Shown piece by piece: positions 1 to 7,374 of a stretch of DNA of 32,937 bases. Below the pieces are notes generated by a model. The model saw only the letters and a program-made list of their open reading frames with translations, did no database searches and had not been told where the DNA came from. Every line of letters starts with the position of its first letter. Within the stretch, counting starts at the first letter, position 1. The translations under genes were made by a program, and so were the position numbers. Source of the stretch: Actinocatenispora comari (GTDB lineage: Bacteria > Actinomycetota > Actinomycetes > Mycobacteriales > Micromonosporaceae); contig NZ_BOPO01000012.1 in the NCBI RefSeq assembly GCF_017312725.1, positions 1-32,937 of the forward strand, in the 5' to 3' direction.

Positions 1-1
1 C

Positions 2-325
2 CGCATCACCCGCGTGGTCACCGACAACGGCGCCAACTACCGCGCGCACCGCTTCACCCGCATCGTGGCCAGCCACGGCGCCCGCCACCAACGCATCCGA
101 CCGTTCACACCCCGACACAACGGCAAGGTCGAACGCTACAACCGCATCCTGGCCGACGAACTGCTCTACACCCGAGCGTGGTCCAGCGAAGCCGAACGCG
201 CCGCCGCCATCGACGTATGGAACGTTCACTACAACTACCATCGAGCACACACCGCCATCGGAGACCGCCCACCAGCCTCACGGCTGCACGCAGGCGTCAC
301 CAACGTCATGACCCAGAACAGCTAG
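2..325 (+). CDS. Transposase, DDE integrase core, C-terminal part (runs off left edge)
   Basis: The frame is open through the left edge of the window, so the N-terminal half lies outside. What is visible is the end of an rve-type DDE catalytic domain. A TDNG motif near the start holds the second catalytic Asp. An HNGKVERYNR motif follows, whose Glu would be the third catalytic residue, and the tail has the NxHYNYHRAH and RPPASRL signatures common at the end of IS481 and IS3-group transposases. Such enzymes cut and join insertion-sequence ends. The stop is TAG at 323-325. I could not identify a terminal inverted repeat downstream with confidence, so the element boundary is not marked. Whether the copy is intact cannot be judged from this window. 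Confidence 0.85.
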   Translation, partial: RITRVVTDNGANYRAHRFTRIVASHGARHQRIRPFTPRHNGKVERYNRILADELLYTRAWSSEAERAAAIDVWNVHYNYHRAHTAIGDRPPASRLHAGVTNVMTQNS

Positions 326-413
326 GCGTCGATGGGCAGGCCGGGCCGGGCCCCGTAGTTCCGAAGCGGCCAGGCGGTGTCCTGCCTGATCACTGGTTCC
401 CGGGCAGGGGATG

Positions 414-437
414 TCAAGGGGGCGACTGCCCCCTTGA
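414..437. terminator. Perfect 10-bp hairpin between convergent genes
   Basis: TCAAGGGGGC pairs perfectly with GCCCCCTTGA across the four-base loop GACT. It lies in the 241-bp spacer between the transposase stop and the stop of the minus-strand glycosidase, where a bidirectional terminator is expected. There is no T-run on either side, so termination is inferred from position and stem strength only. Confidence 0.45.
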
Positions 438-438
438 T

Positions 439-459
439 GGGGAGGGGTGTGGGGAGGGG
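439..459 (+). other. G-quadruplex motif
   Basis: Four runs of exactly four G are separated by loops of A, TGT and A. This fits the strict G4 pattern with very short loops and would be expected to fold stably in single-stranded DNA or RNA. It directly follows the hairpin at 414-437. The rest of the 326-566 spacer holds another imperfect G/C hairpin (about 451-474) and no recognisable gene. Confidence 0.75.
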
Positions 460-566
460 CGAAGCCCGCTCCCCACGTTCCCCCACGGGGGGTGAAAGAG
501 GCGAACAGAGGTGGCCTTTACCCCGGGGCTTCGGGATCACCTCAGCGCATAGAGGTGGCTTACTCC

Positions 567-3104
567 TCAGGAGGCGCCGTGTTTGAGGGTCACCGTGACG
601 TGTCGGGTACCGGCGGAGAGGGTCACCGTACCGGCGGAGTCGGCGTGACCGGCGCTGACCGCGGCGACGTTGCCCGCGAACGCCGGCAGCTGGAAGAGCA
701 CCCGGGACCTGCCGGCACCGGTGACGGTGAGCGTCACCGTCCGGCCGTGGCCGGCGATGGTGACGGCGACCCGGCCACCGTCCAGCGTCGGGACGTTCGA
801 CACCCGGATCGGCTTGCCCAGCCACGAGTTCGGTACCCCGCGGCCGACGAGCAGGTCACCGTCGACACGCTGGGCGACGAGCGAGTCCAGCAGCGCCTTG
901 TTGGCGGTGGAGATGCCCCAGGCGTGCGGCGCGGATCCGTTGCCGTGCGCGGGATGCGAGCCCACCCACGGCTGCTCCGGGTTCGGCGCGGACGCCGACT
1001 CCCACCACGAGTACGGCCCGGACTGGGTGTGCGCGATCATCATCTGGTAGGCGCGGATCGACTCGTCCCGGTACCCGCTGCCGCGCAGCCCGGCCGCCCC
1101 GTACCCGGCGTTGTACGCCGACGCGTAGAGCGCACCCGGGTAGCCGCCGAAGTCGTGCGCCGGCAGGCTGTCGCCGATCCGGCCGAAGCCGTAGGCGTAG
1201 GTCGAGTCGATCGCGGTGAGCGCCGGGCCCTCCTGGCGGGCACCGAGCAGGTACCCGTCCCAGGCCCACCGGCCGAACAGGAACGGCGCGGCCCAGTTCG
1301 CGTCGGTGGCGACCGCGCACCGGTTGGCGGTGTTGGGCTCGACCATCGAGCAGGGCAGGTAGTCCAGGTCGTTGTCGGCCATGGTCTTCGCCAGGGTGGC
1401 GTTGGTCGCGGCGAGCAGCGAGTCGTACTGCTGGTCGGCCCAGTCGACCTCGGCCTGCTCGCCGAGCCGCTGCGCCAGGTACCGGTACGACGCCAGCCCC
1501 ATCAGCGCGGAGTAGTCGTCGATCGTCCAGTACCCGTTGGAGTCGATGTCGTTGGTCATCTTCATGATGCCGCCGGGACCGGTACGGTCGGCCGCGATCT
1601 GGTGCGCGGTGTCGGCGATCGACGGCTGGCTCGCACCCGCCGGCCCCTCGGTGTCGAAGTGTGCCCGCACCGTGTCGAGGTCACCGGTCTTGGCCAGGTA
1701 GACCGCCCACGGCCAGGAGTACTTCCAGACCCCGTCGACATACTGCGGCTGGCCGCCGATCAGGTCGCGCAGCCGCAGCAGCAGGTCGGTCGCCTGGCTC
1801 GTGTCGCCGAGACTGAACTGGGTGGCGAGGATGCCGATGCTGTCGTGGCTGTACTCCTCGTCGTACCCGTTCTCGCCGGTGTTGAGGTGCAGCCCGTCCT
1901 TGGCGATCAGCGTGTACACGTACCCCGACTTGTACGCGTCGACCAGGGTGCGGTCCGGCAGCACGTCCAGGTGCGCGAGCGACGCGAGCCGGCCGTCCCA
2001 GTACGACTTCATGTGGTGGAAGTGCCGGTCGTACCCGCCGGCGGCGGTGAGCTGCGCGTCCGACGGCCATGCGACGTCGGCGCCGAACCGGTCCGCCGCC
2101 ACCACGTAGTCGTGCGTCACGGTGCGTCCCGGCGGCACGGTGTTCGCGTTGTGGTCCAGGGGGAGCAGGCCGTCGGTCGGCTCCGGGTCGACGGTCAGTG
2201 TCGCGCGGGTCGGGTTGTGCACCGAGACCCGGCTGTAGACCGCGACGTAGTCGTGCCCGCCGAGGGTCAACTTGTCGGCGAAGTCGGTGACGGTCACCGT
2301 CGCGCCGTCGGCGGTGTCGAACGCCGTCGCCAGCGCGGGCAGGTAACCGTCCACATTGGACCAGGTCAGCCGGGTCGGTGCGGCGGCGACGCCGAACCCC
2401 TCCGCGGTGTTCTTGCCGTCCCGCAGGTAGAACGAGCCGTTCTGGCAGACGACCACGCCGTCCTTGTCGCCCTCCCAGCCGATCAGGCCGGCGTCGGTGT
2501 AGCTGCCGCCGCGCGCGGTGCACTGCTCCGGCGGGGTCGGCACCGGCGCGCCGGGCGCGGACAGCGCCAGATAGTCGAGGTTGACCATGCAGGAGTCGGT
2601 CTCGCCGCAGCGCAGCGCGACGGTACCGGTGCTCGCCGGCAGCGTCACGGTGGTCCGCGCGGTGGACCAGCTGTCCCAGCTGCCGGTCGGCGGCAGGGTG
2701 AGGGTGGCCAGCCTGGTGTCGTCGGCGTACACGCCGATCGTGCGGGCGGCGGAGCTGCCGTCGCCCGGGTCGGCGTTGGCGTACCGGACGGTCGCGACGT
2801 AGTCGCCGGCGTTCGCTGCGGCGAGCGACCAGCGGGTGTCGGCGCCGACGACCGGCTGCGCCTGGCTGCCGTACCCGTCGACGAAGCCGCTGCCGGTGTA
2901 GCCGCTGTGGTTGGTGGTGGCGTGCGCGCCGCCGGACAGCTGCGCCGTCTCGGCCTGGCAGACGGTACCGACGGAGCACGCGGGCGCCGCGGCGGCCGGC
3001 GCGGTGCCGGCGGCGACGAGTGCGGCGGCGAGCAGGACGCCGGCGGTACCGGCGCCGAACAGTCGGAGCCGCCGGCGCCGGCGGCCGCTTTCGGGGAAGG
3101 GCAT
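567..3104 (-). CDS. Secreted six-hairpin-type glycosidase with N-terminal carbohydrate-binding module
   Basis: This is an 845-residue exported protein. ATG at 3104 is chosen because GGAGG lies 4 nt upstream (3113-3109) and the arginine-rich start RRRRRLRLFG leads into a hydrophobic Ala/Leu signal peptide ending near residue 38. Residues about 43-187 look like a CBM35/CBM6 beta-sandwich (QAETAQL start, GSGFVDGYG, a conserved NLDYLAL end). Residues about 330-740 are rich in aromatic helical segments (GENGYDEEYSHDS, WTIDDYSALMGLASYRYLAQ, WAAPFLFGRWAWDGYLLG, HAWGISTANKALL), which I read as an (alpha/alpha)6 barrel followed by a small beta domain. The substrate and GH family are not recognised. 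An extracellular polysaccharide is likely. A LacI-type regulator lies just upstream on the same strand, and the promoter carries an operator-like palindrome. Confidence 0.75.
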   Translation of the reverse strand: MPFPESGRRRRRLRLFGAGTAGVLLAAALVAAGTAPAAAAPACSVGTVCQAETAQLSGGAHATTNHSGYTGSGFVDGYGSQAQPVVGADTRWSLAAANAGDYVATVRYANADPGDGSSAARTIGVYADDTRLATLTLPPTGSWDSWSTARTTVTLPASTGTVALRCGETDSCMVNLDYLALSAPGAPVPTPPEQCTARGGSYTDAGLIGWEGDKDGVVVCQNGSFYLRDGKNTAEGFGVAAAPTRLTWSNVDGYLPALATAFDTADGATVTVTDFADKLTLGGHDYVAVYSRVSVHNPTRATLTVDPEPTDGLLPLDHNANTVPPGRTVTHDYVVAADRFGADVAWPSDAQLTAAGGYDRHFHHMKSYWDGRLASLAHLDVLPDRTLVDAYKSGYVYTLIAKDGLHLNTGENGYDEEYSHDSIGILATQFSLGDTSQATDLLLRLRDLIGGQPQYVDGVWKYSWPWAVYLAKTGDLDTVRAHFDTEGPAGASQPSIADTAHQIAADRTGPGGIMKMTNDIDSNGYWTIDDYSALMGLASYRYLAQRLGEQAEVDWADQQYDSLLAATNATLAKTMADNDLDYLPCSMVEPNTANRCAVATDANWAAPFLFGRWAWDGYLLGARQEGPALTAIDSTYAYGFGRIGDSLPAHDFGGYPGALYASAYNAGYGAAGLRGSGYRDESIRAYQMMIAHTQSGPYSWWESASAPNPEQPWVGSHPAHGNGSAPHAWGISTANKALLDSLVAQRVDGDLLVGRGVPNSWLGKPIRVSNVPTLDGGRVAVTIAGHGRTVTLTVTGAGRSRVLFQLPAFAGNVAAVSAGHADSAGTVTLSAGTRHVTVTLKHGAS

Positions 3105-3134
3105 TCGTCCTCCATAGCTTGACGACTTCGCCAT

Positions 3135-3150
3135 ACTTAAGGGCTTAAGT
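3135..3150. promoter_or_regulatory. Palindromic operator over the -10, probably for the adjacent LacI regulator
   Basis: ACTTAAG and CTTAAGT are perfect 7-bp inverted arms around a GG centre. The site covers the -10 and part of the spacer of the glycosidase promoter, where a bound repressor would block RNA polymerase. Assignment to the LacI-type protein encoded at 3229-4275 is inferred from proximity. AT-rich arms stand out in this GC-rich sequence. Confidence 0.65.
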
Positions 3151-3164
3151 AGCGGGTCTGTCAA
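3135..3164 (-). promoter_or_regulatory. Promoter of the glycosidase gene
   Basis: Read on the minus strand, a perfect -35 TTGACA (3164-3159) is followed after 18 nt by TTAAGT (3140-3135) as -10. Transcription would begin near 3128, about 24 nt before the ATG at 3104, leaving room for the GGAGG ribosome-binding site. The -10 is embedded in the palindrome at 3135-3150. Confidence 0.65.
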
Positions 3165-3228
3165 GCCCGTCCCAGCCTGCGCCGGCTGCGCACCCGACGG
3201 TGACCGACGACCTGCCGACCGGCGGCGG

Positions 3229-4275
3229 TCAGCGTCGGGCCGGCGGCGCGGCGGTGCTGCCCCGCACGATCAGCTCGGCCGGGACCGGCGGCGGCGTGGG
3301 CGGATCGTCACCGGCCAGCACCGCGAGCAGCAGGTCGGCGCAGGAGCGGCCGAGCCGCACGTAGTCGACCCGCACCGTGGTCAGCGGCGGGGTCAGGTAC
3401 GCGGCGAGCCGCACGTCGTCGAAACCGACCACCGACACGTCGTCGGGCACCGCGAGGCCGGCGGCCCGGATCGCGCCGAGCCCGGCGATCGCCATCAGGT
3501 CAGAGGTGTACACGATCGCCGTCGGGCGCGGCCGGGCCGCGAGCACCGCCCGCGTCGCCCGGATGCCGCCGCGCTCGGTCGCCTCCTCGTACGCCACCGG
3601 GCCCGGCTCCTCGCCGGCCCCGGCCAGCGCCGCGCGCCAGGCCGAGAACCGGTCGGCGACGTGCCGCAGGTGCGGCGGGCCGCCGACGAACGCCACCCGC
3701 CGGTGCCCCAGCCCGACCAGGTGCCGTACCGCGCGCCGGACACCGGCCGGATGATCGGAGTCGAGGGTGCGAAACCCGCTCGGGCCGTCGGCGAGCCGGT
3801 CCACCACCACCGCCGGCATGCCCACGTCGGCCAGGAACGCCAGCCGCGGGTCGTCGGCCCGGACGTCACCCACGATCACGCCGTCCACCTGGTGCTGCTG
3901 CCACATCCGCCGGTACGCGAGCAACTCCGCCTGCGGCTCGGCGCCCACCGCGCGCAGCAGCAGCGCGAAGTCGCGCCGGGACAGCGCCTGCTCCAGCCCG
4001 GTGACGAACGAGGCGAAGAAGTCGTTGCCGGTCAGCAGGTGGGTGGCCGCCACCACCAACCCGACCGCCTGCGAGCTCTGCCGCATCAGCGCCCGCGCCG
4101 GGCCGCTCGGCTCCCAGCCAAGCTGCGCGGCGGCCTGCCGGATCCGCTCCCGGGTGCTCGCGCTGACCCCCGGCCGGTCGTTCATCGCATAGGACACCGC
4201 GCCGGTGGACACCCCGGCCAGCCGGGCCACGTCGGCGATGGTCGGCGCCCGCCGCTCGCCTGTCGCCCCTCCCAC
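3229..4275 (-). CDS. LacI-family transcriptional regulator
   Basis: The 348-residue protein has the usual LacI plan. Residues about 11-60 form the DNA-binding head: TIADVARLAGVSTGAVS is the helix-turn-helix, and the following ARALMRQ is in the position of the hinge helix. The rest is a periplasmic-binding-protein-like sensor domain with the typical VGLVV, VDGVIV, GHRRVAFVGG and PDDVSVVGFDD segments. The gene starts with GTG at 4275 and has no Shine-Dalgarno site; a TACGGT hexamer ends 6 nt before it, which fits a leaderless mRNA. It lies immediately upstream of the secreted glycosidase on the same strand, so it most likely controls that gene in response to a sugar released by the enzyme. The ligand is unknown. 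Confidence 0.93.
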   Translation of the reverse strand: MGGATGERRAPTIADVARLAGVSTGAVSYAMNDRPGVSASTRERIRQAAAQLGWEPSGPARALMRQSSQAVGLVVAATHLLTGNDFFASFVTGLEQALSRRDFALLLRAVGAEPQAELLAYRRMWQQHQVDGVIVGDVRADDPRLAFLADVGMPAVVVDRLADGPSGFRTLDSDHPAGVRRAVRHLVGLGHRRVAFVGGPPHLRHVADRFSAWRAALAGAGEEPGPVAYEEATERGGIRATRAVLAARPRPTAIVYTSDLMAIAGLGAIRAAGLAVPDDVSVVGFDDVRLAAYLTPPLTTVRVDYVRLGRSCADLLLAVLAGDDPPTPPPVPAELIVRGSTAAPPARR

Positions 4276-4281
4276 CCCGTC

Positions 4282-4287
4282 ACCGTA
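4282..4287 (-). promoter_or_regulatory. -10 hexamer of lacI-type gene (leaderless)
   Basis: TACGGT on the minus strand ends 6 nt before the GTG start at 4275, which places the transcription start at or next to the start codon. No clear -35 is visible. Confidence 0.5.
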
Positions 4288-4329
4288 GCCCGCTCCGGCG
4301 CACCCACGGTGCCCGGCGGCCGCGGTGGA

Positions 4330-5070
4330 TCAGTTCGGGGTGAGCAGGCGCGCGCGCAGCAGCTCCCGGTCGGCGGGGCCGAACCCGGCGGCGTCCACGT
4401 AGCCGGCGACCGAGCCGTACCGGGAGCGCAGCCCGGCGAGGAACACGAGCATCGTCTCGGCCGGCGCCGGGTCACCCGACGACGGCAGGTACCGCGGGGC
4501 GTCCGGCGCGGTGCTGGCCCGCCAGGCCAGGTAACGCTGCTCCGAGAACCGGCTCGCGGCGTAGTCGGCGGCGACGGTGTCGTCGTCGACCCCGAGCAGC
4601 GAGAGCACCACCGCGGCCACCACGCCGGTGCGGTCCTTGCCGGCCATGCAGTGGAACACGGTGCCGCCGGCGGTGTCCTCCGCGATCAGCCGCAGCACCC
4701 GCGCCATGGCGCCACCGACCGCCTCGTCGGCGATCTCCGCGTACCGCTGGGCGAGGTAGCCGGCGAGCTCGCCCGGCGCCACCTCGGTGGCGGTCCAGGC
4801 CAGCGTCTGCAGGCAGACGTTGTGGTAGTCCAGGCCCGGCGAATCGGGGATCCGGCCGTAGTTGGCGACCTCGTCGGTGCGCCGCAGGTCGACCACCCGG
4901 CGCACGTCGAGCGCGGCGAACCGGCCCAGGTCGGCCTCGACCAGCCGGTGCAGCCCGTCGGAGCGGTAGAGCACGCCGGTGCGCACCTGCCGCCCGCCGT
5001 CGGCCGGATAGCCGCCGAGGTCGCGGAAGTTGAACACGGTCGTGAACGGCACGTATCGATCCCGATCCAT
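4330..5070 (-). CDS. Tyrosine-protein phosphatase, DSP/PTP-like
   Basis: The 246-residue protein carries the cysteine-phosphatase signature HCMAGKDRTG, with catalytic Cys141 and phosphate-binding Arg147 (C-x5-R). An N-terminal FNFRDLGGYP and a LYRSDGLHRL segment are typical of the bacterial PTP family that includes Listeria LipA and mycobacterial PtpB, which dephosphorylate phosphotyrosine or phosphoinositides. An upstream reading frame extends to 5175 but is arginine-rich and lacks family similarity. ATG at 5070 matches the family start and has a TAGCTT hexamer 7 nt upstream, consistent with a leaderless transcript. No signal peptide is seen, so it is probably cytoplasmic. The physiological substrate is unknown. 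Confidence 0.88.
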   Translation of the reverse strand: MDRDRYVPFTTVFNFRDLGGYPADGGRQVRTGVLYRSDGLHRLVEADLGRFAALDVRRVVDLRRTDEVANYGRIPDSPGLDYHNVCLQTLAWTATEVAPGELAGYLAQRYAEIADEAVGGAMARVLRLIAEDTAGGTVFHCMAGKDRTGVVAAVVLSLLGVDDDTVAADYAASRFSEQRYLAWRASTAPDAPRYLPSSGDPAPAETMLVFLAGLRSRYGSVAGYVDAAGFGPADRELLRARLLTPN

Positions 5071-5077
5071 GCCGTAC

Positions 5078-5083
5078 AAGCTA
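5078..5083 (-). promoter_or_regulatory. -10 hexamer of phosphatase gene (leaderless)
   Basis: TAGCTT on the minus strand ends 7 nt before the ATG at 5070, and no Shine-Dalgarno sequence is present between them. Confidence 0.5.
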
Positions 5084-5151
5084 CCGTCCGGGTCGGACAG
5101 TCCCGTTCGCCCGCAACCGCGGGTCGACCACGGCGTCGCGGGGAACGCGCG

Positions 5152-5183
5152 CCGGCGCCGTGCTCGCCGGAGCACGGCGCCGG
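5152..5183 (-). terminator. Terminator after the DUF349 gene
   Basis: A perfect 14-bp stem (CCGGCGCCGTGCTC with its complement) closes a GCCG loop. It lies 23 nt after the DUF349 stop and before the phosphatase promoter, which separates the two minus-strand genes into different transcripts. No U-tract follows, as is common in actinomycetes. Confidence 0.75.
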
Positions 5184-5206
5184 GACGATAGCGGTACGGC
5201 GGTGGG

Positions 5207-6427
5207 TCAGCCGGTGTGCTCGGCCAGCTCCAGGAACCGGCGCTTGCCTTCCAGGGACTCCTCGGCCTGCTTGATCCGCCGGGCGTCGCCGGCCGCCTTC
5301 GCCCGCTCCAGCCGCTCCTCGGCCTCGGCGACCTGCTCGCGCATCTGCACCAGCAGCGGGTTCTGCTCGATCGGGGTACGCCGCCAGGCGGTGTCCATCG
5401 CGGCCCGGACCTTCTCGTCCACCGTGCGCAGCCGGCGCTCCAGCCCGGACACCGCGTCCCGCGGCACCCGGCCGATCTCGTGCCAACGGCCCTGGATGTC
5501 GCGCAGCTTCTGCTGGGCGGCCTTCGGGTCGGCGTCCACGTCGAGCGCCTCGGCCTCGGCCAGCAAGGCGCGCTTGGCGGTCAGGTGCTCCTGCTGCTCG
5601 GCGTCGCGGGCGCTGAACACCTCGCTGCGCCGGGAGAAGAACGCGTCCTGGGCGCCGCGGAACCGCTCCCACAGCCGCTGCTCGGCCTCCTTGGAGGCGC
5701 GGCCGGCCGCCTTCCAGTCGGCCATCAGCTGCTTGAGCCGGGACGCGGTCGGGCCCCAGTCGTCCGAGCTGGACAGCGACTCGGCCTCGGCGACGAGCTT
5801 CTCCTTGATCGTCTGCACCTCTTTGCGGCCCGCGTCGAGGCTCGCGAAGTGGGTGCCGCGGCGGCGGGCGAACGCGTCCCGGGCCGCCGCGTACCGCTTC
5901 CACAGCTCGCCGTCGGTCTTGCGGTCGACGCCGTGGATCGTCTTCCACTCCTCGACGATCTCCTTGAGCCGGTCGCCGGCCACCTTCCACTGGGTGGACT
6001 CGGTGGCGAGCTGCTCGGCCTCGGCGACCAGCTGCTGCTTGCGCTCGACCGCGGCGACCTTGGCCGCCTCGCGGGCGACCTTGGCTTCCTCGCTCTTCTT
6101 CTGCGCGATCACCGACAGCTCGTCCAGCCGGCCGGCGAGCATGTCCAGGTCGCCCACCACGTGCGCGGTGGACAGCTCGTTGCGCAGCCGCCGGATCGTC
6201 GCCACCGAGTGCGCCGCGTCGGCCTTGCCGGAGGACAGCCGGTTCGCCAGCAGCTCGACCTCGGTCACCAGATCGGCGAACCGGCGGGCGAACAGGGCGA
6301 GCCCCTCCTCGGGTGTGCCGGCCTGCCAGGAACCGACCGGCCGTTCGCCGGCGGCCGTCTTGACATAGACCGTGCCGTTCGCGTCGACCCGACCGAATGT
6401 CGTCCAGTCGCGTCCGTCACCGCTCAT
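5207..6427 (-). CDS. DUF349-repeat coiled-coil protein
   Basis: This 406-residue, highly charged, mostly helical protein has a short N-terminal beta-rich part (DWTTFGRVDANGTVYVKT). At least three DUF349-type repeats follow at roughly 130-210, 210-285 and 285-360, each with a W-K/R pattern and an LW-x-R/F element (ELWKRYAAARDAFARRR, RLWERFRGAQDAFFSRR). DUF349 proteins are widespread in actinobacteria. No biochemical role is established that I can name safely. I prefer ATG at 6427 over the GTG at 6436 because GAGGG sits 9 nt before the ATG and would be too close to the GTG. It is a single-gene transcript closed by the hairpin at 5152-5183. Confidence 0.85.
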   Translation of the reverse strand: MSGDGRDWTTFGRVDANGTVYVKTAAGERPVGSWQAGTPEEGLALFARRFADLVTEVELLANRLSSGKADAAHSVATIRRLRNELSTAHVVGDLDMLAGRLDELSVIAQKKSEEAKVAREAAKVAAVERKQQLVAEAEQLATESTQWKVAGDRLKEIVEEWKTIHGVDRKTDGELWKRYAAARDAFARRRGTHFASLDAGRKEVQTIKEKLVAEAESLSSSDDWGPTASRLKQLMADWKAAGRASKEAEQRLWERFRGAQDAFFSRRSEVFSARDAEQQEHLTAKRALLAEAEALDVDADPKAAQQKLRDIQGRWHEIGRVPRDAVSGLERRLRTVDEKVRAAMDTAWRRTPIEQNPLLVQMREQVAEAEERLERAKAAGDARRIKQAEESLEGKRRFLELAEHTG

Positions 6428-6657
6428 CGAATCCACCCTCAGATCCTTCCGGTCCCGGCACCGTGTCGTCCCGGGCCGCCTGCCGCATGTACCGGCTCAA
6501 CAGTCTCGTGTGTCTCGGAGCATTGTCACAGGTGTGTCCAGCCCTGCGGGAACGGGTCGACGCCGAACCGTGACCCTGGCGACCGTTACAGCCCCGATGC
6601 TCCCGCACTCCGGGACCGCGGCCGGCACCGCCCGGCGGGTACGACCGGCCGCGCCGC

Positions 6658-6663
6658 TACCGT
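6658..6663 (+). promoter_or_regulatory. -10 hexamer before the dioxygenase-like gene (leaderless)
   Basis: TACCGT ends 6 nt before the GTG start at 6670. No ribosome-binding site lies between them, so a leaderless mRNA is likely. The remaining part of the 6428-6657 spacer holds no feature I can name. Confidence 0.5.
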
Positions 6664-6669
6664 TGGTGC

Positions 6670-7374
6670 GTGATCGTTTCCGTCGCGGCCTGCCCGCAGC
6701 CGCCGCTGCTGCTGCCCGAGCTGGCGACCGGCGCCGCGGCCGACCTCGCCCCGGTACGGGCGGCCTGCGCCACCGCGGTCCGCGAGCTGGTGCGCCCGCC
6801 CGTGGAGCAGGTGCTCGTGGTCGGCGCCGGCGACCGGGCCGACAGCTGGGGGCCGAACGACCACGGCACCTTCGCCGGGTACGGGCGCGACCTGCCGGTC
6901 GGGTTCGGCGGCGACGGCACCGGCCGGACGTTCGGCGACCTGTCGTTGCTGGTGGCGGCCCGGTTGCTGGCCGACGTGACGGTGCCGCGGCTGGCGGTGA
7001 CGGTGCCGGCGGCGGCCAGTACGGAGGAGTGCCTGGCCACCGGCCGCCGGATCGCGGCCGACAGCGGCAACCGCCCGATCGGCCTGCTGGTGATGGGTGA
7101 CGCGGCGGCGCGGCGGGCGCTGGCGGAGCCGGGTGCGGTAGACGCCGAGGCGGACGAGTTCGACGCGGCGGCGCAGCGGGCGTTCGAGGCCGGCGACCCG
7201 GCCGCGTTGCGGGCGCTGGAGCCGGCCCGCGCGCGGGCACTGTCGGCGGTCGGCCGGGCGCCGTGGCAGGTGCTGGCGGGTGCGGTGGCCGGGCGGGAGT
7301 GGTCGGCCCGGCTGCACTACGCGGGAACCCCGGCCGAGGTGACCTACCTGGTCGCGACCTGGCGGCCGCGGTGA
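6670..7374 (+). CDS. Class III extradiol dioxygenase-like protein, linked to miaA
   Basis: The 234-residue protein resembles the actinobacterial family annotated as class III extradiol dioxygenase subunit B-like, which usually sits directly before miaA. Visible features are the start VSVAACPQPPLLLPELATG, a VLVVGAGDR strand and the C-terminal stretch AGREWSARLHYAGTPAEVTYLVATW. The metal-binding His residues expected in true extradiol dioxygenases are not obvious here: the usual N-terminal His position reads CPQPP. I would therefore not assign a catalytic activity. The TGA stop overlaps the GTG start of miaA (GTGA at 7371-7374), so the two genes are translationally coupled. Confidence 0.75.
   Translation: MIVSVAACPQPPLLLPELATGAAADLAPVRAACATAVRELVRPPVEQVLVVGAGDRADSWGPNDHGTFAGYGRDLPVGFGGDGTGRTFGDLSLLVAARLLADVTVPRLAVTVPAAASTEECLATGRRIAADSGNRPIGLLVMGDAAARRALAEPGAVDAEADEFDAAAQRAFEAGDPAALRALEPARARALSAVGRAPWQVLAGAVAGREWSARLHYAGTPAEVTYLVATWRPR

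Noticed and set aside
326-566. Terminal inverted repeat or target duplication of the insertion sequence
   Set aside because: No matching partner can be seen because the left end of the element is outside the window.
447-3122. An 891-codon plus-strand frame opposite the glycosidase gene
   Set aside because: It is an antisense shadow caused by high GC. The product is Val/Arg/Gly-rich with no domain, while the minus strand encodes a signal peptide, CBM and enzyme.
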